The notes under the pieces: model-generated | Told to the model about the DNA's origin: nothing | Database searches by the model: none | Seen by the model: the letters and a program-made list of their open reading frames with translations, nothing else | Made by a program: the position numbers and the translations under genes | In this document: positions 1 through 12,500 of the stretch, one piece after another | How positions within the stretch are numbered: the stretch's first letter is position 1 | Layout: each line of letters opens with the position of its first letter | Assembly (NCBI RefSeq): GCF_037975245.1 | Contig: NC_092568.1 | Span: 30,437,001 to 30,501,000 of the forward strand | Origin: Apostichopus japonicus | Taxonomy: Eukaryota; Echinodermata; Holothuroidea; Aspidochirotida; Stichopodidae | Reading direction: 5' to 3' | DNA length: 64,000 bases

Positions 1-581
1 CTCGGTATCAATCATCTACTGTGACACCCAACAAATTAAAGTTAACCGTATATTTGTCTAGCCGGCAATGTCAATCTCTAATCCCAATCAGTAGCTTTAT
101 TGAAAAGTTTTTAGGGGAATCCCACAGTGGCCCATATCCCTCACCTCCAACACCTAAAAATTGTCTATGCTTCAGTTTTTGCTTTTACTGAAATCAACGA
201 TTTATGTTTTCAAAATTTTAGATTAACTCGTTAGGTGTAACACTTGATATACAAAACAAAACTTACAAACTGTTTGTGTGAAATTGTAAATTGCAAACAG
301 AATCTTTGATTAATCACTGATTAATTTTTAATCAGTGAAGTTTTGCAAAGAATTTCTCAGATTTACCAATGTTAATCTAGTGTTTAGCACCACCCAATTG
401 ATTTGGGAAAGTTGTTTATATGAAATTGACAAGACCAGTGCAGAAACCTGCTAGCTACCAGTTTAACTTTTTCTTTTGAAATTAGAGCATATATCAAAGT
501 TCAATCACGAAAGTTCTCAAATTCTCAAATAATGAAATGAAATGAAATTTACTTTAAGTGCAGCAATGACATGTTATCTAC
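1..581 (-). other. Intron of the EAR/NGVDLS gene at the left edge
   Basis: This AT-rich sequence follows the donor of exon 582-728 and contains no exon that fits the repeat pattern or the phase. Nothing else was recognised. Confidence 0.5.
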
Positions 582-3500
582 CTTTGATGGTCTGGTTTCC
601 TGACTTTGTAAGTGCTGATGTTGCTAATCTGGACACATTCACTCCATCCACTAATCCTGAGGTGTCCACACCATTTCCAAAGTAGGCACCATAGCTCAAC
701 GTCTTCACGCCATCAATGATGTGGTCACCTGTCAGGGTATGCATGTATCATGTTTTACAGTATTGAGATATGCCATATTTAATAAAAAACAAGTTTTGAC
801 GAATTTAAATTTGATAATAAATCTTATGACAGATACGTACAAGAAACATTAATATACAAGTAAGTGATATAAAAGAGACTAAACTAAAAGACTAAAAACT
901 AAACCCCAGCCTATAAGTCCTACAACAGAAGACACTAGCCTAGCACGAGTCATGATGAGCCAAAGTGATACCCAGACAAGCAATTATAATTCTCAATTCG
1001 ATATTTCTCCAGAATATATTTCAAACTTCCTTCCAAAGTTTTTGTACCTGGCTTGGTAATGCAAATCTTTTCAACTCCGGCAGTGGTTTGTTTTAAATTT
1101 ATATTCTTCGTTTCAAGTGTTTTTCAATAATGTTGTCACTTTCTTTGTCAAGTTTATGTTACTTTCTGATATTCTCTACATGTGGCAACGTTCTAATACA
1201 GTTTTACCGTTATGCAGATATGCCACATGTAGTGCCATATGTTTTTGCACTTAACAGTCTGCCAAGGAATATTATATTTGATATGGAATTTCACTGATTT
1301 TTGCTTTTACCTGTTAGAGTGACTGCTTCCACCGATAAGTCAACTCCATCTACTGTTTGTGAGACGTCTACCACACTAGCTGACAGTCCACCTGTAAAGT
1401 TCTTCAACCCAGTCACAGATTGGAAACCTTAACATAGATGAGGAATGCAGTAGACAGGATGTTTTCCTAGCTACCTTTTTTCCTTGTATTTGCTACATTA
1501 TGTTGGTACCATACATACGTATATAGATACATACATAAACGCACACATACGCATACACATATGTATGTACACGCATACAAACACCCATATAGACACGCAT
1601 ACATGAGTACACTATCAGATACTTTAATTCATCAAAATCACACCGCGAATGGTTATATGAGGCTTGGACTTCAAAGGCTTGCAAATTATGGAAATATTAT
1701 ATAGTACTTAAATTCATGTTTTCCTAATATGTTTGCACCTGAGGAGCTCACGGAATGGTCTGTTAGACTTAGTAGTCCAGCTGCTTTGACTAATGGTGTT
1801 CTTATGTCTCAATGACTAACAGTGTTTAGATATATAACCAGCAATGAGTAGTTGCCTTTCAAATATAAAATTTTTTACTTGTGTCCAGATTCATTCACGA
1901 ATGCTATAAATTCGCAACCAACCTTTGGAAGTGATGATTTCGGTCAGATTGACACCGTCTAAAAGACCAAGAACCTCACATTTCCCATCAACATAGAAAT
2001 CAGAACCAAATGTCTTCTCTCCTGATATCTGTTGAATTAATGTAAAAATTGGGGAAATATTAAAAATAATTTTCAACAAAATTACATATATCTGTGAGTT
2101 TAATCTCTGCCATCTAACTACTTGTTAATCTACTTCCCAACTGATGAATATGGATTATCAAACCTGCTTTTTTTCCCTACATCACCATCTCAAAATTAAA
2201 CAAAAGAGCAAGTTTAATGTTTAACTTACATACAGTCATTGTATAAAAGTAATGATTTGACTGCTACAGATATCTTATCTTTATTAGTTTAAAACATTTA
2301 CAAGAGAGGTAATGAGGTGAGAAGAACGTTTAGGTGGTTAAAGTAACTGCTGCACTGGTTAATGCTTATTGGTTAGAGTATAAAACACAATATCCACACG
2401 TAGGAACCATACATAAACTATTGTCAACGACTGAAAACGAACATCAACGGTAAAACCATGTTAAATACTGAATGGAAAACACATAATAAGTATAGGAAGG
2501 AATACATCTGGGATAAGGTTTGCATATGGGGTGATACAATACATTAGATTTGTGGGACACAAAATTTCTGCATTGGTTTAAATGATCCATAACTCTCTAA
2601 TTTGGACGATTTTAAGCCATCAGGACTGAGGAGTATCTAAAGTATGAGTGAGTATTGCTTGGTTTGATCAAACTGATGCAACCAACTCAAAAATACAGCT
2701 TTAAGGTAAACCTATGCAGCTAATTGCTGTCTAATACTAAAATCCTACATCTACTGTATTTCATTATATTTTCTTTCTCAATTCTGCTTATGTTTGTTAA
2801 TTAGAACAGAAGAAACAGCTGTTATGAACAAAAAAATCCTAACCATAAGAAGAAAAAAATAATTTTCACCCTGAACATTTTACCAGGAAAAATTTTCTAT
2901 CAATATTGCAAAATTATGACAAAAGCTATAAAAGGCAGATCCATTTATGGCAATGATGTTAACCATGATAACCATTAAAAATATGAAGAAAAAAACCAGT
3001 CATAAAAGTGATAACCCAGATTTCTGCTGCCTATTAGTGTGCCATTAATAACCAAGTTGCAATCAATACAAGGAATAATTAATGAATATTTGAGCAATAT
3101 AGCCTACAAGTTCAAAAAGATATTTTGTCCAAAGAAATGCAAAATAAGCTGGTAGTTAACCTCAACTTACTGATAGTGACCATAATGTTACCCACGGTAA
3201 CAAACAACAGCTTTGTGTCATAGGGGTAGTTTATATTAAAAGTTACTGGATGAGTAAACCTACCATTCATCTGTTTACTTTAATGAAATTAATAAAAATT
3301 AAAATTAAAAAAATAGACATGGTGCTGTGGTGTGTCCAAATATTAAAATGACTGTGACACTTTCATAGACACTGAAAACCTTACGGTTTCATTTTGGTTG
3401 GTTCTGATTGATTTCTGGCTTAAATCTGACAAATCGACGCCATTTACTGATCCTTGGAGGTCAATATCATCACCAAATGATGGTGATGTCATAAACACCA

Positions 3501-6500
3501 GAGGTCCTGAGAAGCAAGGTGATTAAAAACTATCGGAAAATTAGTTATTGGAACACGATGTTTTGACTGTTTTATGAAAGAATCCTCTGGGCTGATAAAA
3601 ATAAACTTCTTGTATTAATTCAAATGACATCTGATCATTCCATTACTTGAATGGAAGAGAGGATCTTTTTGTTATCTGTCCAGCAAAGACTAATATTCCA
3701 CGAGGGTTTTGCCTCCACTTAATTTGAGATCATAAATGTTGGTGGTCCCTGAAATTGAGAGGTGTATAATATTGGCCACTATCAATGGGTGGGGGAGGGG
3801 GTAAATAAAACTGTGTACTGGTGGTTCAAGTGACTGTACTTTGTATAAATGTAAATATAATCATAAATATAACAAACTGGTCAATTTTTGCATAACTTTG
3901 TAAACTCAGCAAAGCTTTCTTACCATTCAGACTTTGATTCCCAACAATGGTGAGAACATTTTCTGCTAAAGTTGAAACCAGAATGCCATCGACAGTCTCT
4001 GAAGTAATGACGTTACCCAAAACATGGACTCCATCTGTAAAGTTGACTGGAACTGAGGGTAAAGAATGACAAACCTCAAAACATATTTTACAAGATTAAT
4101 TATCATTTGGGAACTAAAAAAAAAAGGATAAAATGCTACTAAATTAAGTGCTTTCTTTTATAACTATTATATATTTGAGAAACCTGCTTAGAAAGTTTGG
4201 GATATAACTGGTGAATATGTGTAAATTCATTCTTAGCATGATGTAACTGTTAACCAATGAAGATAAAACAAAAATGTCTGCCCCTTTGTGTTAACTCCAA
4301 AAATCTATAGCCTGGTCAAACTAAGTTGCCTGAAAGTATCTAATAATATCAAACTTCCTCGAAATTTTAAGTTGATGAGACTTATAACAAAAAAAAATAT
4401 ATATTTCTCTTTGTGAAATTTGGATACCGGCACATTTAAACCTTTCGAATCACACCTGTGAATGATTCACTAACCTTTCTGATTTGAATAATTCCAAATT
4501 TGAAATTATCCAAATAGCTGATGAAAATGACAACTCACCATTCACTGTGTGGTTTCTATCTAAGGTAACAACTTCTTCAGATATGTCCAGATGGTTAAGT
4601 TGAATATTTGCATCAAAATTCAAATTCTGTGTCACTTCGGTATCTTGAGTGAATCGTTTATTACCTTAGATCAAAACAAGAAGCAATAAATCAGCATTGA
4701 TCAGGTGTTTTTAAAATTGTGAATCTAGAATGGAATATTGTGAATCATTTCAACATCATTTTGACCAAAGCATAAATACCAAACAGAATTTTGCATTCAT
4801 TTGGGTGCCTTTCTGATACTTTTTGCATGTGCTTCATAATACTAACATGAAAAAATGTTCAGAATTGCACATAATCATGAATTCCTAGCTACTTAATATT
4901 CAGGTCCCTAGTAAATCTATTGGGATACCCTCTCTTGATTACTTGAAATCACATTGAGTATTAATACATGGTATGTTTTGGCAAAAGTTCTGGAAACCAC
5001 AACCAATTGGGAAATTAAATTGATTCAAGATAAAAAGCACTTTTGTGAATCGTGTGGTCTATAGAACGAATATTATTCTAATCTGCTCTTAATCTGCTTT
5101 CCCTTGGACTTACCTACACTTGCTGAAGCTGTCGCCAAAACTGAGGTTGGGTTTAATTTGTTTGAGCCAGCCACATTGATTCTTAAAATGTTCATGTTGT
5201 TGGGACAGCATTTTGATACATTCTAGGTTACAGCTTTCTATGTGAGGAGCAGCTCCATACAGATAGAATTCAAGGTAAAATTAACTGAGAAAACTAGTCT
5301 ATGCTTATGAAAATCTTCAGAGCCAAAATAGCCAAGCCTAGCTTAATGAGCACAAATTATTCATATTAAATAAGGGAGATTACCGGCTGATTGCACCAAT
5401 TCCTTGGGAATTCATTGTAGATTTGCTTGGAATGTGAACTGGTAAGCTAAGTTGCATACTCTTTTACAAGTAGAAAAGAAGACCACAGTTTTGAAAGTTT
5501 GGAAATCAAGAGCTACCAGCTGCTTTAAAGTAGGAGGCTGGGTGTAATGCTATTTTCAGGAATGACATTGAAGAGCATTTACGCAATGTTAGCAGAAACA
5601 AAACCCAGAATCCAGTACCTGCAATAGTTTGCTCCTTGTCAGTGGTTACAACATCCTCAGATAGATCCACACCGTTGACATAACTGTCTTCGGCTAAAAT
5701 CACGTCTCCATCCACTTGGAGGGATTCCGTAAAGCTCAGTGACCCTTGGATGACCTGGTCTGGTCTGTTGACCCTTTAGAACAAAGAAATAAGAAAAGAA
5801 ATAACCAAATGAATATTGTTAAAACATTGTTAAAAAAAGTTAAAGAAAAGAAATTCATGTAAAAGTCTACTATGGTGGCCTGCAGGTCAAATCCATCTCC
5901 CAAAGGATTTCCATTTGGTTAAAAAAAGAAAGAAAGAAAAAATACAGTTCCCCTAACTTGCACTTACCAGGTATGTAGGCCCCCTATCTATCCTACCCTG
6001 ACAATTGCTCAATCTAAGTACAGTGAGATTATGGTTTTCTCTGACTCTTTGCTCTAACCACTGGTACCTCTAAACCTCAGCAAATTAACTTAGAACCCCC
6101 TAGGGCAGGGGTGGGTTCCTTTTTGAATGAATGGGCCAGATATAAGGGATGAAAAATTGACTGGGCCGCACCTAACAAACGACCTGCTGTTGATTTCAAC
6201 CTGTGATTCCAAGGACTTTCAAGCAATAGGTGTGTGTACTCAATCTGTATTCACAAAAACATAACTTCAATACAGTACAGTTGATATTTAATGGGGATAA
6301 TAGGCCTACCTGACAGCATCATTAGTGCCGATAAATTCTAAGCAGCTGGCTCGTTTTTTGTGATGATGTAAAATAGATTGATTTTTTTCTTTTTCTTGAG
6401 ACATCTCACAGGGCTGCAAAAAAATCACTGGCAGGCCGCATGTGTCCCGCAGGCCGTAGGTTGCCCATCCCTGCCCTAGGGTATATAGCATATGTAATAG

Positions 6501-9500
6501 TAGTGTCTCACCAGACAGAGCTGTTAACGACAGACTCTATCCAAACGTCGTTGACGACATCACTCTCGAGGTTAGTCGTAGAGAGATAGTGCAGAAATGA
6601 GACATTCAGAAAGGTCTTCAGTCCAAAAACATCTTGGTAAAAATCCAATGAAACAGAATCTATGAAATTCAACAAAAGATACAAATCTGACATTAACAGA
6701 TGTTTCAAAGCCCATGTACTTTTTTCTTTTCTTGACATCATGCTCAAGGGCAGAACTTGCCAGCTACGTTTCTTCTTGCTCTTGCAAAAGGCATATTGGA
6801 GCAACTTGTTCATGGATTGTAACATTTTTTTAAGGTTTATACTTCATCCACTAATAGTGACCATGTAAAGAGCATGCTGTTTTAGAATCGGAAGGTCTCA
6901 TAACTGGATTAAGTGGATAAATGCGTTGGCATTTGAAGCAATTATGTTCCGGGTTCGATATAGTTCGTCATAGTTAGGTACGTTTTTCAAGAGCAATCGA
7001 CTGTTTCCCATAAGCCCATGCAGGTTTCTCCCACATTTGTTGTCTCTTAAGCGTCGTAAAAATAACAGCAAGTTATTTATAATTATTATAACCATTATTA
7101 GTTCCCAGCCATATGATGCAAGGAATAATTCAGTGTTCAAAACTTCACGTATCAGTTCCGAAGGCCCCTCAACATTGTCCCATATGAAATACTATGGCTC
7201 TAGTGTGCAAACACTGCTAAACGGTTTTGCACTCTTATAGCAGTATGCCCATCATACATAGCAATCTGCGAGGCGATACCCGATAAATTAATCTCTGTCA
7301 TGTGATTCAACTAACTATTTTCTGATTTTTCTCAATACTTGGGAGGGGACAAAAAAGTCAAAAAGTGGGGCTGGATCCAACAGAAATAGAAGGATTTCTC
7401 ATCAACCTTTCTGTCGGTGATGTGGAAATAAAGGAAATTCACTAGAAATGGCAAAAAAAGAAGAAGATTACCATTTAGAGTAGCATTGATGATGGGTATT
7501 TCACTTTCGTGTTGTGTTAAATTAGTTGCTAGGTAACCAAGACTGTCCTTTCCATCTGGACCATTGCCGTATAGATAAGAATCTAGAAGAGAAATATTTA
7601 GAGGGGAAAAACCCAAAACGGGGAAAAATATTCTTGACAAAAACAACAGCATGTAATATATGACCAAGTATGATATATTCTGTTGATCTGATATCAAAAG
7701 TTTTGTATCATGAGACATGATGCTAATGATTGTGGAATAATGGGGGTCCTATTGTGTGGTGGAGGAAGCTGATTGGTGGAGGAAGCTGATTGGTGGAGGA
7801 AGCTGATTGGTGGAGGAAGCAGATTGGTGGAGGAAGCTGATTGGTGGAGGAAGCTGATTGGTGGAGGAAGCCCAATGTGTGTACATGTTAGCGACATGTC
7901 TGAACATGGACATCTTACTGTCATCAAATATAAATTACAGGAAGTGAGGTCAACGTATCTCTGACCTCATCCGCCACCACCTCGATGTCTCTGACATGTA
8001 TATAACACTCAAAGCAACAAAACAGCTGCAGTACACCTATACCGTCAGTGTCTCCATTGAAAAAAAAAAAGTAGTAACTTTCACAAGATATGATAACAGA
8101 CATATACTTACGATTGACCTTGATGGTATCGACATCCAACGAGCCATTCACGATCAGCTTAGGGAAGAATTTCGTTCCGTAAATAATACGATCACCAGAG
8201 AGTCTGATGGAATCTTCTAGGAGTTGTTGTGCCTGAACCACGTCACTGTCTAGTGCATTTAATGAATCCTAGGAGATACGACAAATATCCAGTTTAAACC
8301 CAAACAGGCTTTAAGTTTTGTTTGTGTTGTTTTAAATAATCATAGGTACGGCCTAGAGTTGACTGACATTGAAAGAAACAGTATTAGCCAAAAATATATG
8401 TCTATTATGGTACTACCAAAACCTACTAATAATTAAAAAGCATGTTGTCATGGATACAAAATGAATCCAAGCTATTACCGCTTCGCTTCTTTATCTCTCA
8501 AAATTTGTGGTTCTAGGATGTCCTTGTTGTTTAAATTAAAGCTTGTTAAAAAAAGGAATTTTCTTGCCTGTAAACATTTTGTAAAAATAGAATGTTAAAG
8601 AAAGTTTTTTTTTTATTTGTAACTTGATTTATTTAAATTAGTGATCTGATTATTCAATATATTTAAACTTCTCAGCAAAAATATTCACTTTGATGTTAAT
8701 AGCAAAGGAGAAAAGAAACATGATATTTTATAGAAAACTGATGTCCACAAACAGATCTAATACAAAAACCGGTCCTACCCAAATCCTGCAAAAATATTGA
8801 AAAAAAAGTTGGAAAATGGTCATACCACGATATCATAATGTCTTCTCCTCTGCTGACGACCTTGGATGGCGATGGGATCGGGAACTTTCTTTGTGGTGTA
8901 ATAGATTTCAAACATTTTGACATAATTGGTGAAATAAGGACCACTGACTCCTGCAAATAGCCTGTTATCCGAGGCTCTGAATGCATAGGACGTACCATTG
9001 ACAAAGTGACCTACAGAGAGAGAGATTACAACACCCAATATTAAGTCACAGAATTGCTTCAGAATCCCAGAAATTTATTTTGGGTTCAAATGATACCACT
9101 GTCCCAGGCAGAAAACAAGATAAAAACAAAACAAATTGATAAAATATTTTGGTAACAGAAAAAAAAAGCCAAATGATTTTCACTCAGATATAAACATTTT
9201 ACCATGAATATTTTATGACTATTTGCCCAAATCAACTCCTAGTATATTAAGGAATGAGTCATATTAGATGCAATATTAAAACCATGTAGTTCCTTGTAAT
9301 TTCAGACACACCAAAAAGATGTTAATGCCCGCTATTTTTTTGTGTGTTGTTGTTGTTGTTGAACTGCTGAAAAAGAGGGAACTAAAATGGTCATCACTAT
9401 TAAACAGCTGTACATTAACCTAGGCTGGAATCAAAGAGTGTACATGAACCTAGGCTGGACTCAAAGAGGGCAAAATATTTACTAATGAAGTAGGGCCTTT

Positions 9501-12500
9501 AGATCTTTTTATATCCTTCTATCTTCATATGAGACCCAAAGGGGGGAGGTGGGGATCTCATGCTATTAGTAAGGTCTTTGTTTATAATACACTTGTTTAT
9601 TTCAACTAAGAACAGAAGATTCATCTTGAAATAAGTTACTTAAGATAAGGATAACCAGATTTGCTATAAGGAAAAAGAAATGAAAAAAAAAAACTTTCCA
9701 CCAACCTGTGTGGTTGAGGGCTTCAAAGAGATCTTCTCCGTAATTATACTCGTAAAGTAAAAAAGTATTGAGCGGTGCCCCGTAGGACAACGTTAGCAGC
9801 ACTCCATCTTGACAATTTGGGGAATCTATCGGACGCCAGGATTGGATGTTTTCTACTTCAATGACTTGGAAAGTCTCAAAGCGATAGCCTGTTAAGAGAA
9901 AGCAGACCCCAGATTATAATCAATTCCTTGATTTGTCAAACTGTGATGGCAGAGTGGATGCATGGACACACATGGACATTGTATTTTATGGTAACCGCCC
10001 CGATACTGTTCGTCTCAGCAATGAACGACTTTGGATGCAGCGCCCTGGCACCGTTCAACGGCTGCGTATCAACATTCAAGAGGGAAGTGACTAAGATACT
10101 CCCTCCCCTCTCCCATCCCACCCTTCCCCCATCTACTCCATCCTCTCGTCCTTCCACATTCACAGTATTTCTACTAAATCCCCCATCTTTGCTTGTCACT
10201 TCCATTACTTATAAAATCCATTGTTACAACCCTCAGAGTGAATCTCCACAGTTACCTAACCCTTTCAGTACAATACCCTTCAAATTTTCGCATCTCCCTA
10301 GTTTGCTAGTGTCTAATTTTGCTCCATCATTGTCCAATTTAGTTGTCTGTCCAACTGTCTCTCTCTCTGCTTGTGTCATTAATGTATTTTTTCATTTCAG
10401 CTAGCCTCCGAACATCCTGCTAGGATCAAAATTTCAGGCCATTAACTTTTATAGATTTACCTACACAGGCTTTCTACAGTAGATAAGCAGTTTGTTAAAA
10501 CAGGTTTTTTCCTCTTTAAAACAGATGGTGTGATACCTAATCTAATTCTTAAAAGCATAATATACTCCTGAGAAAGAAAGTAAAAAAGTAACAACAGGAT
10601 ATGAAAAATCCCTTAACACAAATCTTAAAAAGGAAGACCCTAGAGTTTCCGCCTATATAATAACAAGTCATTAAAAATTTCTTCTAATCCAGACAATTTG
10701 TTGTCAAAGGAAACACTTACAGTAGTTTTAACAGATTATGTTTAATAGAGGAAGTGTTTGCTTAATTACCATTCCATTTGAAAATGTGAGAATGATTGTG
10801 TTGAGCATTGGTTAAGATGATGTAGCTATTGAATCCCAAAGTAAACTCTTCAACAGCCACACAGCCAGCAGGAAACAGTCTGAGAGAAAGAGAAATTATG
10901 AGGACACATTAATAAAAAAGACAAACAATCATTATGACAATCATAGGCGTAAGAGGCGGACAAAATTTTTGTGAAAATTCTGGGAATATGCTGAGAATTT
11001 TTCGGGCACCTACTGAAAGAAAAATCATTTGGAATGTTGTGTTTTTCAATGGTTAAACTGATATTATTATTATCATTATTATTGTAATGACTTCCCCAAT
11101 AATTATAACCAATATGGAAGGGTAATAACACGGAAAATGATTGTATGTTATTTGCATGTGATGTAATAACCGATGCATGCCTATATGATATGCACATTAA
11201 TATGTTGAACGCGCGCGAAGCGAGCAAAAATTTTGGTTATATTTTTCGGGCAAGTCGTTACAGCCCCCCCCCCCCCCCAAATCAAATTGGGCTCCTACGC
11301 CTATGATGACAATTCTATTTCAGGGATTAATTTATCAGGTATCGCATCACAAATGATATGCAAAGAGAAACAGGCTCAAATTACTTTATGAGACGAATAG
11401 CAGTTCTCGTTAGAGAGGAATCTTAGTAATTCGTAACAGACAAATCCATAGTATTCAAAACAGCTACACAAAATTTGAACTCTTACATTATTCGCTGTAT
11501 TTTGTGTTGGATATTAACCATCGCACCATTATGACCAACCTATGTGATGTTCACACCAAGACTCAAACAAATTCAGGATTGAACAATATTTTCTTTAGGG
11601 CAAGTTAGAAGTTGCCTTGGATTTTCATTGAAAACTGCAGTGCACCTGGTCGTTTCACCAGCTTTCAAAAGGGCATCAAGGCAATTCTACAAAATTTGAA
11701 AGGCAGAATACAGGAGCTTTTCCCCATTTTTCTTCCACTTATATGATTAAGTTTATTTGGGGAACAGAGAGACATGTCAGATAGATAACAAGAGCATCAA
11801 TGACGCAGTATCTCAATACTGGAAGTTTTAATTTTGATTCCTAATTTCAAATCTTTGCTCTGTCTCTACAATTATCAATATCAATAATGGTACAACAAAT
11901 ATATAACTTGCATTTTTGCTATTTGGCACGAATAGTCTCTGCAGGTTACACTTTATCCTGCTAGTCTTGCCTTTAGCGCTCATTGTCTGTTAGTCGAAAG
12001 AACGACGTTGCAAGGTTTAGTAATGTCATAGAATATTTTAAGAACTTGTTTTTTATGTGGTATCTTTCATCTTAGGTCAGTCTCTGTTGGACTTTTTGGT
12101 CATATAGTTTGACGTCAATGACAACAGCCAAATTAGAAGAGGCGAACAACTCGACCATATTCTCGATGCCTGCCTTGAGAGCTAGGCCTATTGACCTACT
12201 GTATGTTACTGTAGACTGTAGTGGTGACTACCATCAAAACTGTGTCCACTTCTAGATATCAAAACAACCCACGTTTTTCCATCTCAATTTTTCGGACATG
12301 AAGATTTCATGGATTTATGACTTGGAAAAAATAATGTAAAAGAAGATTACAAGTTTTTATATGCAAGTGATGGGTGGCCTCCTCTTCCCCTAATAGCCAC
12401 CTCAGTTCCTCTCCATTTTGTTATTTTATTTTAATTCTTTTTACATTTGATGTCAAACATTACAGGTTCAAAAGAAAGCTAAACATACTTCTTATAACCT

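Larger units (their letters stand above)
582..8268 (-). other. NGVDLS-type tandem repeat exons of the secreted protein
   Basis: Ten exons (8112-8268, 7472-7582, 6512-6659, 5619-5773, 4539-4664, 3924-4052, 3385-3506, 1923-2028, 1311-1427, 582-728) encode a repeat of about 40-50 residues. The loose pattern is Q-x-I-x-G-x-K-x-F, a variable V-x-G strand, then (V/L)-(N/D)-G-(V/I)-(D/N)-(L/V)-S, and a second short strand before the next NQTxxG. Clear examples are YVNGVDLSEDVV, SVNGVDLSDLS, LLDGVNLTEII, TVDGVDLSVEAV and LVDGVNVSRLA. Most introns split the repeat at the same glycine codon in phase 1, so exons can be added or lost without a frameshift. Exons 8112, 7472 and 6512 are the most diverged. 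I do not recognise a named Pfam domain. The count is a minimum because the gene leaves the window. Confidence 0.75.

Noticed and set aside
3690-3752. Possible extra repeat exon (GTTNIYDLKLSGG) on the minus strand
   Set aside because: It has a good acceptor but reaches a stop with no convincing donor. It is more likely a relic.
5114-5181. Exon-like piece on the minus strand between exons 5619-5773 and 4539-4664
   Set aside because: Its 68-nt length breaks the phase, and joining the neighbouring exons directly gives a perfect repeat unit (EQTIAG then NKRF).
7758-7874. 17-bp tandem array considered as a CRISPR-like array
   Set aside because: The units are contiguous with no spacers in a eukaryotic intron, so it is a minisatellite.
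9928-10404. 158-aa open frame on the plus strand
   Set aside because: It is low in complexity (Ser/Pro/Leu) within a C/T-rich intron of the minus-strand gene, with no domain.
10850-11227. Similar short peptides (ISYRHASVITS, ISYKQASVITS) encoded here and near 59942-60136
   Set aside because: They come from two copies of the same non-coding TIR element and do not represent a protein family.
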